Program-made: the position numbers and the translations under genes
Origin: Victivallales bacterium
Lineage (GTDB): Bacteria > Verrucomicrobiota > Lentisphaeria > Oligosphaerales > Oligosphaeraceae
Direction: 5' to 3'
NCBI GenBank assembly: GCA_017963875.1
Contig: JAGCTA010000187.1
Coordinates: 1 to 6,933 of the forward strand
Length of the DNA stretch: 6,933 nucleotides
The notes under the pieces: generated by a model
Database searches by the model: none
Seen by the model: only the letters and a program-made list of their open reading frames with translations
Told to the model about the DNA's origin: nothing
In this document: in pieces, positions 1 through 5,421 of the stretch
Numbering within the stretch: position 1 is the first letter of the stretch
How the letters are laid out: each line of letters begins with the position of its first letter

Positions 1-162
1 AGATTCATAATCTCCCTCGTTGAATTTAACCACAGCCTCTTCATAGCGGGCGATCCTGTGCTGTTCCCTGACCATGAAATAGACAAAAAAGGCAATGCAC
101 ACCAATACACCAAGAATAAACAAAACGAGGCAGGCTAACTTGATTTTCTTCCCTGTAGTCAT
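1..162 (-). CDS. Membrane-anchored protein, N-terminal fragment (cut by left edge)
   Basis: An ATG at 162-160 opens a frame that stays open for all 54 codons to position 1. The N-terminus is basic (MTTGKKIK) and is followed by one hydrophobic segment at about residues 9-30 (LACLVLF...FFVYFM). A charged stretch then begins with VREQHRIARYEEAVVKFNEGDYES. This is a signal-anchor layout: a short cytoplasmic tail, one membrane helix, then a soluble domain, probably outside the membrane. The run ARYEEAVVKFNEGDYE resembles the first helix and turn of a tetratricopeptide repeat, but one partial repeat cannot prove this. The sequence before the ATG is A-rich (GAGAAAA) with only a weak Shine-Dalgarno match. 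It lies 243 bases downstream of the SUMF1 gene on the same strand. The function is unknown and most of the protein is outside the window. Confidence 0.7.
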   Translation of the reverse strand, partial: MTTGKKIKLACLVLFILGVLVCIAFFVYFMVREQHRIARYEEAVVKFNEGDYES

Positions 163-405
163 TTTTCTCTATACCGTAAATGGGTTATATGCACCTGTGC
201 TCTAATGATTGCAAACATCACGCACAGTCCGACAATCATATCTTGTATAAATTTACCAGTTATTCCATGGAAATCAATTAGATTCGCGTTTTTTAATGGG
301 AATTATATCCTTTGGCAAAGGCGAAAGACTTGACAACGAAATCGACCGTCAGGCGATACTTCATGGATTCTGGAAATACGATTGGAGCAAAGTGAGAAAG
401 ATGGG

Positions 406-2217
406 TTAGCGCGGTTTGCAAGATATACGGAAGCCAAGATCACAGAATTTGAATTCAGGCACAAAACCATGGCGGAACGCAGAGCGGCAACACGCTTCGC
501 CAGAATACCAGTGCCCACCTTTGACCACACGGTAAATACCATTGAGTGCCCCCTCTGGATTGCTTATCGCCTCATCTGAAAAAGGTCCATGCCAGTCCAG
601 ACACCATTCCTCAACATTGCCGAGCATATCATAAAGCCCCCAGCCATTCGGGGGATAACCGCCAACAACTGTATGCTCCTCATAGCCGCGTCCGTCCTTC
701 ATGTTACCCGAAAATCTCCCGATGCCCACGGTATCGCCTCCTGCACGGCAGGCATATTCCCACTGCGCCTCCGTTGGCAAGTCAAATGACAGCCCAGTCT
801 TGATTCGCAACTGCCCCACAAACGACCGTCCATACTCATTTTCTCCGCGCACCATATTATACGAAACGCTTTCCACTGGCCTGCATTCGCCTCGAAACCT
901 CGACGGCGCGTTTCCCATCACCCGTTTCCATTGCGCCTGAGTCACTTCAAAAACGCCGATATAATAATCCTCTGACAGCGTCACCCAATGCAGTGTTGCA
1001 TCGTCATCCTTCCCACCCTCTGTCATCCCCATCATGAACGTTCCAGCCGGAATTCTACGAAGCCACAGTTCAGTCGTCCGACATGCATTCTTTGAAACGT
1101 CTGGACCCAATGCTTCATAGCGACACCGCCAGTTTTGTAAATCAACTATAAGATACGTCTTCTCATCAACTAATGACTTCTCAGGCAGCGCATCATTGCC
1201 GCCATCACCAGTCTTCGCCGTCAAATGGTCTGCTGGACAGGCAATTCGAAAACCGAAACCATAGTAGTTACTTTGCGGAGTACTCTTTCCCCTGATGGCG
1301 GAACGACACTCCTTCGCCCTGTTGTTATAGGCACCGCCTCGAACGACACGTTTTGTGCCTGACACTGCACCCTGGGGATCAATCACGGGTGCCGCAGGAT
1401 ACTCGCCGTCCCAGTCAAGGCACCATTCCCATACATTTCCATGCATATCATAGAGCCCCCATTGGTTTGGAGCATACGAGCCAACGGCGGTATGCTCCAA
1501 ATAGCCCCCTCTGCCATCATGACGCCTATAGTACTCGAATCTTCCGACATCATTCAAAGCGATGTCATTGTCGATTGAAGACAAATCTTGTCCCGAATTG
1601 AAAGCGGATGATGTTTTTGCACGACAGGCATACTCCCACTGTGCCTCTGTCGGTAAATCAAATGGCAAGCCTGTTTTGTCACGCAATCTTCCTATGAATG
1701 ATGTCTCATCGACACCATGCCCATTCTTGCCCCACCCTGCTCTTCCAGCGTCAGAATTTCCCCGAATCATGTTGTAGGAGACGCTTTCCACTGGCCTGCA
1801 TTCACCTATATGCTTTGATGGCTTTCCTCCCTCAATGAGTTCCCACTGTCGTTGCGTGCATTCGAACACGCCGATAAAGAAATCCACAGTTAAAGTGACC
1901 TGGTGCAGTGTTTCGTTGTCCTCACGCCCATTTTCATCATCTGGCGATCCCATCATGAACGTTCCCGCAGGAATTCTGCGAAGCCACAACTCCGTCGTTC
2001 TGCATGTATCCTTGTTCAAATCTGGCGCGGTTTCGCTGAAATGCACTGCGCCTGTTTCCAGATTGACGACCATGTACGTCGACCTATCAGGTTCATTCTT
2101 CTTGTCGTCGCTTTGGCTGGCAACGCTATTCGCTCCCACGCCCTCAGACGCGATATCCCCTGTCGCCAGTAAAGCGAAGGACAACAATAGCACAATAAAA
2201 TGTTTCATGCCATTCAT
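406..2217 (-). CDS. Exported protein with two tandem SUMF1 (formylglycine-generating enzyme-like) domains
   Basis: This is a 603-residue protein. Residues 1-20 form a Sec-type signal peptide (MNGMKHFIVLLLSFALLATG), followed by a polar linker. Two SUMF1/FGE-sulfatase domains follow, at about residues 48-327 and 355-600. Each starts with a short lead-in (YMVVNLETG or YLIVDLQNW) and then RTTELWLRRIPAGTFMMG. Family hallmarks occur twice: DLPTEAQWEYACRA, GLYDM.GNV.EWCLDW, RVV.GG and GFRI.C. In true FGE two cysteines five residues apart bind copper and do catalysis. Here the first is N299 in copy 1 and S572 in copy 2, and only the second remains (C304, C577), so sulfatase activation is unlikely. 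A structural, binding or other SUMF1-fold role fits better. The chosen start has AGGAG at 2226-2222, four bases upstream. A second ATG three codons later (2208) is possible. A candidate promoter lies at 2353-2326. Confidence 0.93.
   Translation of the reverse strand: MNGMKHFIVLLLSFALLATGDIASEGVGANSVASQSDDKKNEPDRSTYMVVNLETGAVHFSETAPDLNKDTCRTTELWLRRIPAGTFMMGSPDDENGREDNETLHQVTLTVDFFIGVFECTQRQWELIEGGKPSKHIGECRPVESVSYNMIRGNSDAGRAGWGKNGHGVDETSFIGRLRDKTGLPFDLPTEAQWEYACRAKTSSAFNSGQDLSSIDNDIALNDVGRFEYYRRHDGRGGYLEHTAVGSYAPNQWGLYDMHGNVWEWCLDWDGEYPAAPVIDPQGAVSGTKRVVRGGAYNNRAKECRSAIRGKSTPQSNYYGFGFRIACPADHLTAKTGDGGNDALPEKSLVDEKTYLIVDLQNWRCRYEALGPDVSKNACRTTELWLRRIPAGTFMMGMTEGGKDDDATLHWVTLSEDYYIGVFEVTQAQWKRVMGNAPSRFRGECRPVESVSYNMVRGENEYGRSFVGQLRIKTGLSFDLPTEAQWEYACRAGGDTVGIGRFSGNMKDGRGYEEHTVVGGYPPNGWGLYDMLGNVEEWCLDWHGPFSDEAISNPEGALNGIYRVVKGGHWYSGEACCRSAFRHGFVPEFKFCDLGFRISCKPR
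418..1155 (-). repeat. SUMF1 domain, copy 2 (internal gene duplication)
   Basis: This segment encodes residues 355-600, about 246 residues. It shares with copy 1 the exact 18-residue run RTTELWLRRIPAGTFMMG, the run CRPVESVSYNM and DLPTEAQWEYACRA. It carries extra cysteines at 365, 576 and 592. The tryptophan of the usual GNVWEW motif is replaced by glutamate (GNVEEW). Confidence 0.88.
1237..2076 (-). repeat. SUMF1 domain, copy 1 (internal gene duplication)
   Basis: This segment encodes residues 48-327, about 280 residues. It matches copy 2 along its whole length but is longer, mainly through extra residues near 160-170 (GWGKNGHG) and 203-223. The two copies still align at the DNA level: a 23-base stretch at 1781-1803 is identical to 866-888. 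Six cysteines match in position between the copies (72/379, 140/445, 198/490, 266/539, 304/577, 327/600). Confidence 0.88.
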
Positions 2218-2411
2218 TTGTCTCCTATGATGTGTTCCTTGCTGACTTTTTTCTTTGGATAATGTACCATTTCATCCCAATAAATCCATGATTCGTGAAA
2301 TTGTTTCAGAAGATCCTTTAGGAATATTATAGGCCTTTTTGAGAGATAGTTAATCGCCCAAAAGCCAACAGAGAAAAACATGGCTGATTTTAACTCATCC
2401 CCCATCACCAT
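2214..2411 (-). CDS. Doubtful small ORF, 65 codons, overlapping both neighbours
   Basis: The frame opens with an ATG at 2411, inside the last codons of comM, and ends with a TGA at 2216-2214 that overlaps the ATG of the SUMF1 gene (ATGA). A second in-frame ATG at 2405 overlaps the comM stop as TGATG. This arrangement would suit translational coupling across three genes. The product would be a basic, aromatic-rich 65-residue protein (starts MVMGDELKSAMFFSV, ends KKKVSKEHIIGDK) with no domain I recognise. Against it, there is no Shine-Dalgarno before either ATG, the segment is AT-rich like spacer DNA, and the best promoter for the next gene (2353-2326) lies inside it. More likely it is an accidental open frame in a 187-base spacer. 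Confidence 0.25.
   Translation of the reverse strand: MVMGDELKSAMFFSVGFWAINYLSKRPIIFLKDLLKQFHESWIYWDEMVHYPKKKVSKEHIIGDK
2326..2353 (-). promoter_or_regulatory. Candidate sigma-70 type promoter for the SUMF1 gene
   Basis: Reading the minus strand, TTAACT (2353-2348, four of six -35 bases) is followed after 16 bases by a perfect -10 box TATAAT (2331-2326). Transcription would begin near 2319, giving a leader of about 100 bases before the ATG at 2217. This would make the SUMF1 gene a separate unit from comM. It rests on consensus matching only. Confidence 0.4.
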
Positions 2412-3961
2412 GACTGGCGGTCTAAAAAACGATAGCCTGATGCTTCGCGAATGTGTTGAACCTCCAGATGCTCCTTACCATCCAAATCCGCCAATGTCCT
2501 AGATACACGCAGAATTCTGTCATACGCTCTGGCAGAAAGCCTTAAGTCTGTCACAATACTCTGAAGCATTTCGGCGCAATCAGGCGTCAGCGAACAAAAT
2601 TCATCCATGAGTTTTGAGCCCATGTCTGCATTGCACCGTGCAGTTGTACCTACAAAACGCCGTTGCTGTATCTCTCGTGCCTTCAAGACCATCTCTCGCA
2701 TTTGAGCCGTCGTCATCCCTTGGCGACGCCGAATCAGTTGTTCGTGCGTGATAGATGCGACTTCAATATGCATGTCAATCCTGTCAAGCAACGGTCCGCT
2801 GAGGCGGCTTCTATACGTCGCAATCTGAAATGGATTGCAATTGCACTGACGGATTCTAGAGCCGTAATAGCCGCAGGGACATGGATTCATCGCCGCGACC
2901 AGCATGACTTTGGCAGGGAACACAAAAGTTCCCGATGCGCGTGCCAAAGTCACTTCCCCGCTTTCCAGCGGCTGGCGAAGGACCTCCAGCGTGCTTCGTC
3001 GAAATTCAGGGAGTTCGTCAAGAAAAAGCACGCCATTGTGTGCCAATGACAGTTCACCAGGCCGTGGGTTCATCGAACCTCCGACAAGTCCCCCGTCACT
3101 GACTGTATGGTGTGGAGATCGAAACGGTCTTTTCACCACAAGACCACTGCGATAGTCCAGGACGCCAGCAATGCTATGGACTTTGGTAACTTCCAATGCC
3201 TCTTCAATCGTCAATGGTGGTAAAATACCTGGTATCCTCTTGGCCATTAACGTCTTGCCGCATCCAGGATTGCCTATTAGAAGAAGATTATGGCCCCCTG
3301 CAGCCGCGACCGTAATGGCGCGCTTGGCACTTTCCTGTCCCTTGACATCTGAAAAATCCAATGAGTCATCTTCCTGATTTCTGAATATCTCATTGATATC
3401 CACTTGAACACGATGCCCAGATGATGCCCCTGAAAACAAATCCTTTGCCTCCTGAAGATTTTTGACTCCATACACTTCAATCCCGCCCGCCATCGCGGCT
3501 TCTTTGGCATTTTCCTCTGGAACGACAATTCTTTTCAGCCCTATCTCTCTGGCATGCATCGCGATAGGCAATGCACCATGTATTGGGCGCACGGCACCAC
3601 CAAGTGCTAACTCGCCAATCACCATCGTATTCCAGAGACCTGCTGTCGGCGGCAAACAATTTAAATCAGCCATCATGCATAACGCAATCGGCAGGTCATA
3701 CGCCGTACCGCTTTTACGCAAATCCGCAGGTGCAAGATTGATAGTCGTCTTCCCTGGCTTCACATATACTCCTACTTGTGACAATGCAGACCATATTCGT
3801 TCACGGCTTTCACGAATCGCCGCATCTGGCAGCCCAACGATGATGACCGATGAATGTGGTTCCGTGTTGCCATCTCCCTTGGCCGCAGTGAAATTTACCT
3901 CGACCTCCACAGTCATCACTTCCATGCCCCGAATGGCCGCACTCAATGTTCTTGCAAGCAT
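2405..3961 (-). CDS. comM: ComM/YifB-family AAA+ ATPase (Mg-chelatase-like)
   Basis: This 518-residue protein is full length for the family. An N-terminal Lon-S16-like fold covers about residues 20-170 and includes the family run SGTAYDLPIAL. A linker leads to the AAA+ Mg-chelatase-type core at about 200-400, and a C-terminal lid domain spans about 415-515. Walker A is GNPGCGKT (230-237), Walker B is VLFLDE (311-316) and sensor 1 is in AAMNPCPCG (N359). An arginine follows in SGPLLDRID (R394), and the lid has LSARAYDRILRVSRTLADL. Cysteines 361, 363, 373 and 375 form the usual small cluster. In naturally competent bacteria ComM is a cytoplasmic hexameric helicase that helps branch migration when incoming DNA is integrated. 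Homologues are also widespread in species not known to be competent, so a role in transformation is not shown here. A good Shine-Dalgarno (AAGGA, 3973-3969) lies seven bases before the ATG. No other competence gene is nearby. Confidence 0.96.
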   Translation of the reverse strand: MLARTLSAAIRGMEVMTVEVEVNFTAAKGDGNTEPHSSVIIVGLPDAAIRESRERIWSALSQVGVYVKPGKTTINLAPADLRKSGTAYDLPIALCMMADLNCLPPTAGLWNTMVIGELALGGAVRPIHGALPIAMHAREIGLKRIVVPEENAKEAAMAGGIEVYGVKNLQEAKDLFSGASSGHRVQVDINEIFRNQEDDSLDFSDVKGQESAKRAITVAAAGGHNLLLIGNPGCGKTLMAKRIPGILPPLTIEEALEVTKVHSIAGVLDYRSGLVVKRPFRSPHHTVSDGGLVGGSMNPRPGELSLAHNGVLFLDELPEFRRSTLEVLRQPLESGEVTLARASGTFVFPAKVMLVAAMNPCPCGYYGSRIRQCNCNPFQIATYRSRLSGPLLDRIDMHIEVASITHEQLIRRRQGMTTAQMREMVLKAREIQQRRFVGTTARCNADMGSKLMDEFCSLTPDCAEMLQSIVTDLRLSARAYDRILRVSRTLADLDGKEHLEVQHIREASGYRFLDRQSW

Positions 3962-3974
3962 TTTTATTTCCTTT

Positions 3975-4060
3975 CTATATTTGTCATTGTATTTTTCATT
4001 TAGTATATATCATACAATAAATAATTCAATTCGTTTTAATTACATAAATGACAAATATAG
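3975..4060. repeat. 14-base perfect inverted repeat in the comM leader
   Basis: CTATATTTGTCATT at 3975-3988 is the exact reverse complement of 4047-4060, with 58 bases between the arms. In a minus-strand transcript the second arm (AATGACAAATATAG) ends at 3975, directly before the AAAGGAAA ribosome binding site of comM. The leader could therefore fold into a long-loop hairpin that abuts the site. The alternative is a pair of protein-binding half sites. Confidence 0.55.
4002..4029 (-). promoter_or_regulatory. Candidate proximal promoter of comM
   Basis: On the minus strand TTGAAT (4029-4024) is followed after 16 bases by TATACT (4007-4002). Transcription would start near 3995, leaving a leader of about 33 bases with a good Shine-Dalgarno. 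The region is so AT-rich that such matches arise easily. It competes with the distal candidate at 4130-4102. Confidence 0.3.
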
Positions 4061-4101
4061 TAATATAAATTCATTTTAAATCATAAATCAATTACTTTTT
4101 T

Positions 4102-4130
4102 AGTATAAATTTGATATCAAATGATATCAT
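4102..4130 (-). promoter_or_regulatory. Candidate distal promoter of comM, overlapped by palindromes
   Basis: On the minus strand ATGATA (4130-4125) is followed after 17 bases by TATACT (4107-4102). The -35 box and spacer coincide with two GATATC-centred palindromes, a typical place for a repressor to bind. A transcript from here would carry both arms of the inverted repeat at 3975-4060. It is a consensus match in AT-rich DNA only. Confidence 0.3.
4109..4130. promoter_or_regulatory. Paired overlapping palindromes (possible operator)
   Basis: ATTTGATATCAAAT (4109-4122) is a perfect 14-base palindrome. It overlaps ATGATATCAT (4121-4130), a perfect 10-base palindrome. Both are centred on GATATC, and the centres are 10 bases apart, one helical turn, so TGATATCA occurs twice in phase. 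This looks like a tandem dimer-binding site upstream of comM. No regulator is identified. Confidence 0.4.
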
Positions 4131-4159
4131 AAAAATCTCATAGAGAATAGTACAAATAC

Positions 4160-4198
4160 AAAAAAGCATCGAAAGCATAATTGCCTTCGATGCCTTTT
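4160..4198 (-). terminator. Intrinsic terminator of the RRM gene
   Basis: Read on the minus strand, positions 4194-4182 pair with 4177-4165 in an unbroken 13-base-pair stem closed by an AUUA loop. Positions 4165-4160 then give six U. Upstream A residues (4198-4195) can extend the stem with the U run. Two pairs (4194/4165 and 4185/4174) are G-U in the minus-strand RNA but would be A-C mismatches in the plus-strand RNA, so the structure is built for minus-strand transcription. It lies about 155 bases after the RRM stop codon. Confidence 0.85.
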
Positions 4199-4353
4199 GC
4201 TGATATGCCCTGCTTATTGACACCAATCAAATGCAGAGACTACGATTCCCAATCTCAAGTCAAAATACAATAACCACTAAGCCCAACCCACAAGTCATAC
4301 ACACTAGTGAATCAGCCCCAGTTGACTATCTGCAACTGAACTCGTGTTTGAAA
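4199..4353. other. 3' untranslated stretch between the RRM stop codon and its terminator
   Basis: These 155 bases probably form the 3' tail of the RRM transcript. I see no ORF of useful length, no tRNA and no strong hairpin. It is part of the 392-base gap between the RRM and comM genes; the rest of that gap holds the terminator and the AT-rich comM control region. Confidence 0.5.
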
Positions 4354-4650
4354 TTACCAGCGATCTTTGTTGCCGCCTTCATTGCGGAAATTGCGGCGTG
4401 GGCGTTCCTCACGCGGACGTGCCTCGTTTACTACCAGTTTGCGGCCACCAAATTCTTTGCCATTCAATGCCGCAATTGCTGCATTTGCTTGTTCAGCGTT
4501 GCCCATTTCAACAAAACCGAAGCCTTTCGGACGGCCAGTCTCGCGATCCGTGATCGGGCGGGCGCTGTCAACAGTGCCGAATTCGCCAAAGGCGGCACGC
4601 AAATCATCTTCAGTCATCGAATACGGCATGTTCCCAACGTAAATGTTCAT
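4354..4650 (-). CDS. Small RNA-binding protein with one RRM domain
   Basis: This 98-residue cytoplasmic protein is nearly all one RNA recognition motif. RNP2 is IYVGNM (residues 3-8) and RNP1 is KGFGFVEM (42-49), with the aromatic residues that stack on RNA bases all present (Y4, F44, F46). The remaining RRM core is typical: TEDDLRAAFGEFG, AIAALNGKEFGGRKLVV. A basic tail from residue 76 (EARPREERPRRNFRN) probably adds non-specific RNA contact. The start at 4650 is chosen because AAGGA at 4661-4657 lies six bases upstream and the RRM begins at residue 2; an upstream extension in frame would add an unrelated tail. The size and layout match the bacterial single-RRM proteins known from cyanobacteria and several other phyla, some of which are cold-induced. 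A likely promoter lies at 4790-4763 and a strong terminator follows at 4198-4160, so it is probably monocistronic. The RNA targets are unknown. Confidence 0.95.
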   Translation of the reverse strand: MNIYVGNMPYSMTEDDLRAAFGEFGTVDSARPITDRETGRPKGFGFVEMGNAEQANAAIAALNGKEFGGRKLVVNEARPREERPRRNFRNEGGNKDRW

Positions 4651-4656
4651 TCTTCT

Positions 4657-4661
4657 TCCTT
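4657..4661 (-). promoter_or_regulatory. Ribosome binding site of the RRM gene
   Basis: AAGGA on the minus strand lies six bases before the ATG at 4650. This fixes the start at the residue just before the RRM (MNIYVGN) rather than at in-frame starts further upstream (TTG at 4704, ATG at 4698). Confidence 0.75.
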
Positions 4662-4762
4662 GGAGTGTTTTCCTATTTCCTTGCACCATTCCCCGCATTC
4701 TCAAATGCCCGTACCCTATACGAGCACCATGCGTTTAGAAAAAAACAGCACAAGTTCTTTAT

Positions 4763-4790
4763 ATTGTATATCATAATATTTATATTGCAA
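4763..4790 (-). promoter_or_regulatory. Candidate promoter of the RRM gene
   Basis: On the minus strand TTGCAA (4790-4785) is followed after 16 bases by TACAAT (4768-4763, five of six -10 bases). Transcription would start near 4756, giving a leader of about 106 bases. That leader contains a small GCATT/AATGC stem-loop at 4708-4695. The spacer is AT-rich, so the match is suggestive only. Confidence 0.4.
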
Positions 4791-4846
4791 GAGAAAAACA
4801 AACAATTTTTTAATTTTTTTGTTTTAATGGGCGAAAAGGCTTTTTT

Positions 4847-5362
4847 TCATCTTTTATCCACGACTTCGCGGATTCTCTGCTTTCTCAAGACGCGCCGTCG
4901 ATGCCCCATGACCATTTTCTTGACCAAGAAATATGTCAACGGCGTCATCACAATCGTCAGCAAAAAACCTCCGACGAAAAAAGACGCAAGCAATTCACGT
5001 CCAAGAGCCATCAGGGATTCGATGCTTTCCTCCTTCAGAACGCCTTTTAGCGCAGCCGTGATTTCATCGTATGTCAGCGGATGACCGAGAATTTTGGCTC
5101 CGACAAAACACTGGCAGGGATAAATAATGAATATCGTAAAATGATTTGTAATAAATGTTCCCAATGATGCGCCGATTTTACTGCCCTTGAGTATAAAGGC
5201 CGCTGGCAACGAGAAGACTAACTGAAGCCCGAAGGGAATAAGACATCCACAGCACATCCCGATTGCCCAACCACGCGCAATGTATTCAGGCGATGCCTTT
5301 TCACGCACGATTTTCAAATAAAGTCGTACTATTTTCTTCTTTATCCATTCGAGTATTTTCAT
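4847..5362 (-). CDS. DUF2062 family membrane protein
   Basis: This 171-residue protein has a basic N-terminus (KILEWIKKKIVRLYLKIVREK). The DUF2062 core starts at SPEYIARGWAIGMCCGCLIP (24-43) and continues through the family's N-H/N-P type turn ITNHFTIFIIYPCQCFVGAKILG. Membrane helices lie at about 31-53, 66-90 and 123-147, and the C-terminal tail is strongly basic (GHRRRVLRKQRIREVVDKR). The family is of unknown function. The ATG at 5362 is chosen because the family motif follows it closely; reading further upstream runs into the trkH coding region. It has no clear Shine-Dalgarno, so translation may depend on coupling: an 11-codon frame (5394-5359) ends with a stop overlapping this ATG. It sits 59 bases after trkH, which points to one transcript. 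Several cysteines (37, 38, 40, 83, 85) lie in or near membrane helices. Confidence 0.85.
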   Translation of the reverse strand: MKILEWIKKKIVRLYLKIVREKASPEYIARGWAIGMCCGCLIPFGLQLVFSLPAAFILKGSKIGASLGTFITNHFTIFIIYPCQCFVGAKILGHPLTYDEITAALKGVLKEESIESLMALGRELLASFFVGGFLLTIVMTPLTYFLVKKMVMGHRRRVLRKQRIREVVDKR

Positions 5363-5421
5363 AATTGCCAACGATTCACTTGAAATACCGCCATTTCTTC
5401 TTTTCAGACAATTGCGCTTGA

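Noticed and set aside
159..239. A 26-codon minus-strand frame (MIVGLCVMFAIIRAQ...) whose stop overlaps the ATG at 162
   Set aside because: It is very short, has no ribosome binding site and no similarity I recognise. An ATGA overlap is common by chance when the second codon starts with A.
293..364. A 23-codon minus-strand frame (MKYRLTVDFVVKSFAFAKG...) downstream of the SUMF1 gene
   Set aside because: There is no Shine-Dalgarno, it is too short to judge, and there is no sign that it is a broken piece of the neighbouring gene.
3462..4079. A 205-codon plus-strand open frame
   Set aside because: It is the antisense shadow of comM; the comM frame carries all conserved ATPase motifs, and the plus frame runs into AT-rich non-coding DNA.
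4260..4330. A minus-strand stretch with a tRNA D-arm-like TTAGTGGTTA
   Set aside because: No acceptor stem, anticodon stem or T-arm (GGTTCGAATCC type) can be paired around it.
4231..4776. A 181-codon plus-strand open frame
   Set aside because: It lies opposite the RRM gene, whose RNP motifs and ribosome binding site settle the coding strand.
4798..4825. A weak A/T-only hairpin (AAACAA with TTGTTT) after the DUF2062 gene
   Set aside because: It has six A-U pairs and a 13-base loop in a homopolymer-rich region; too weak to call as a terminator.
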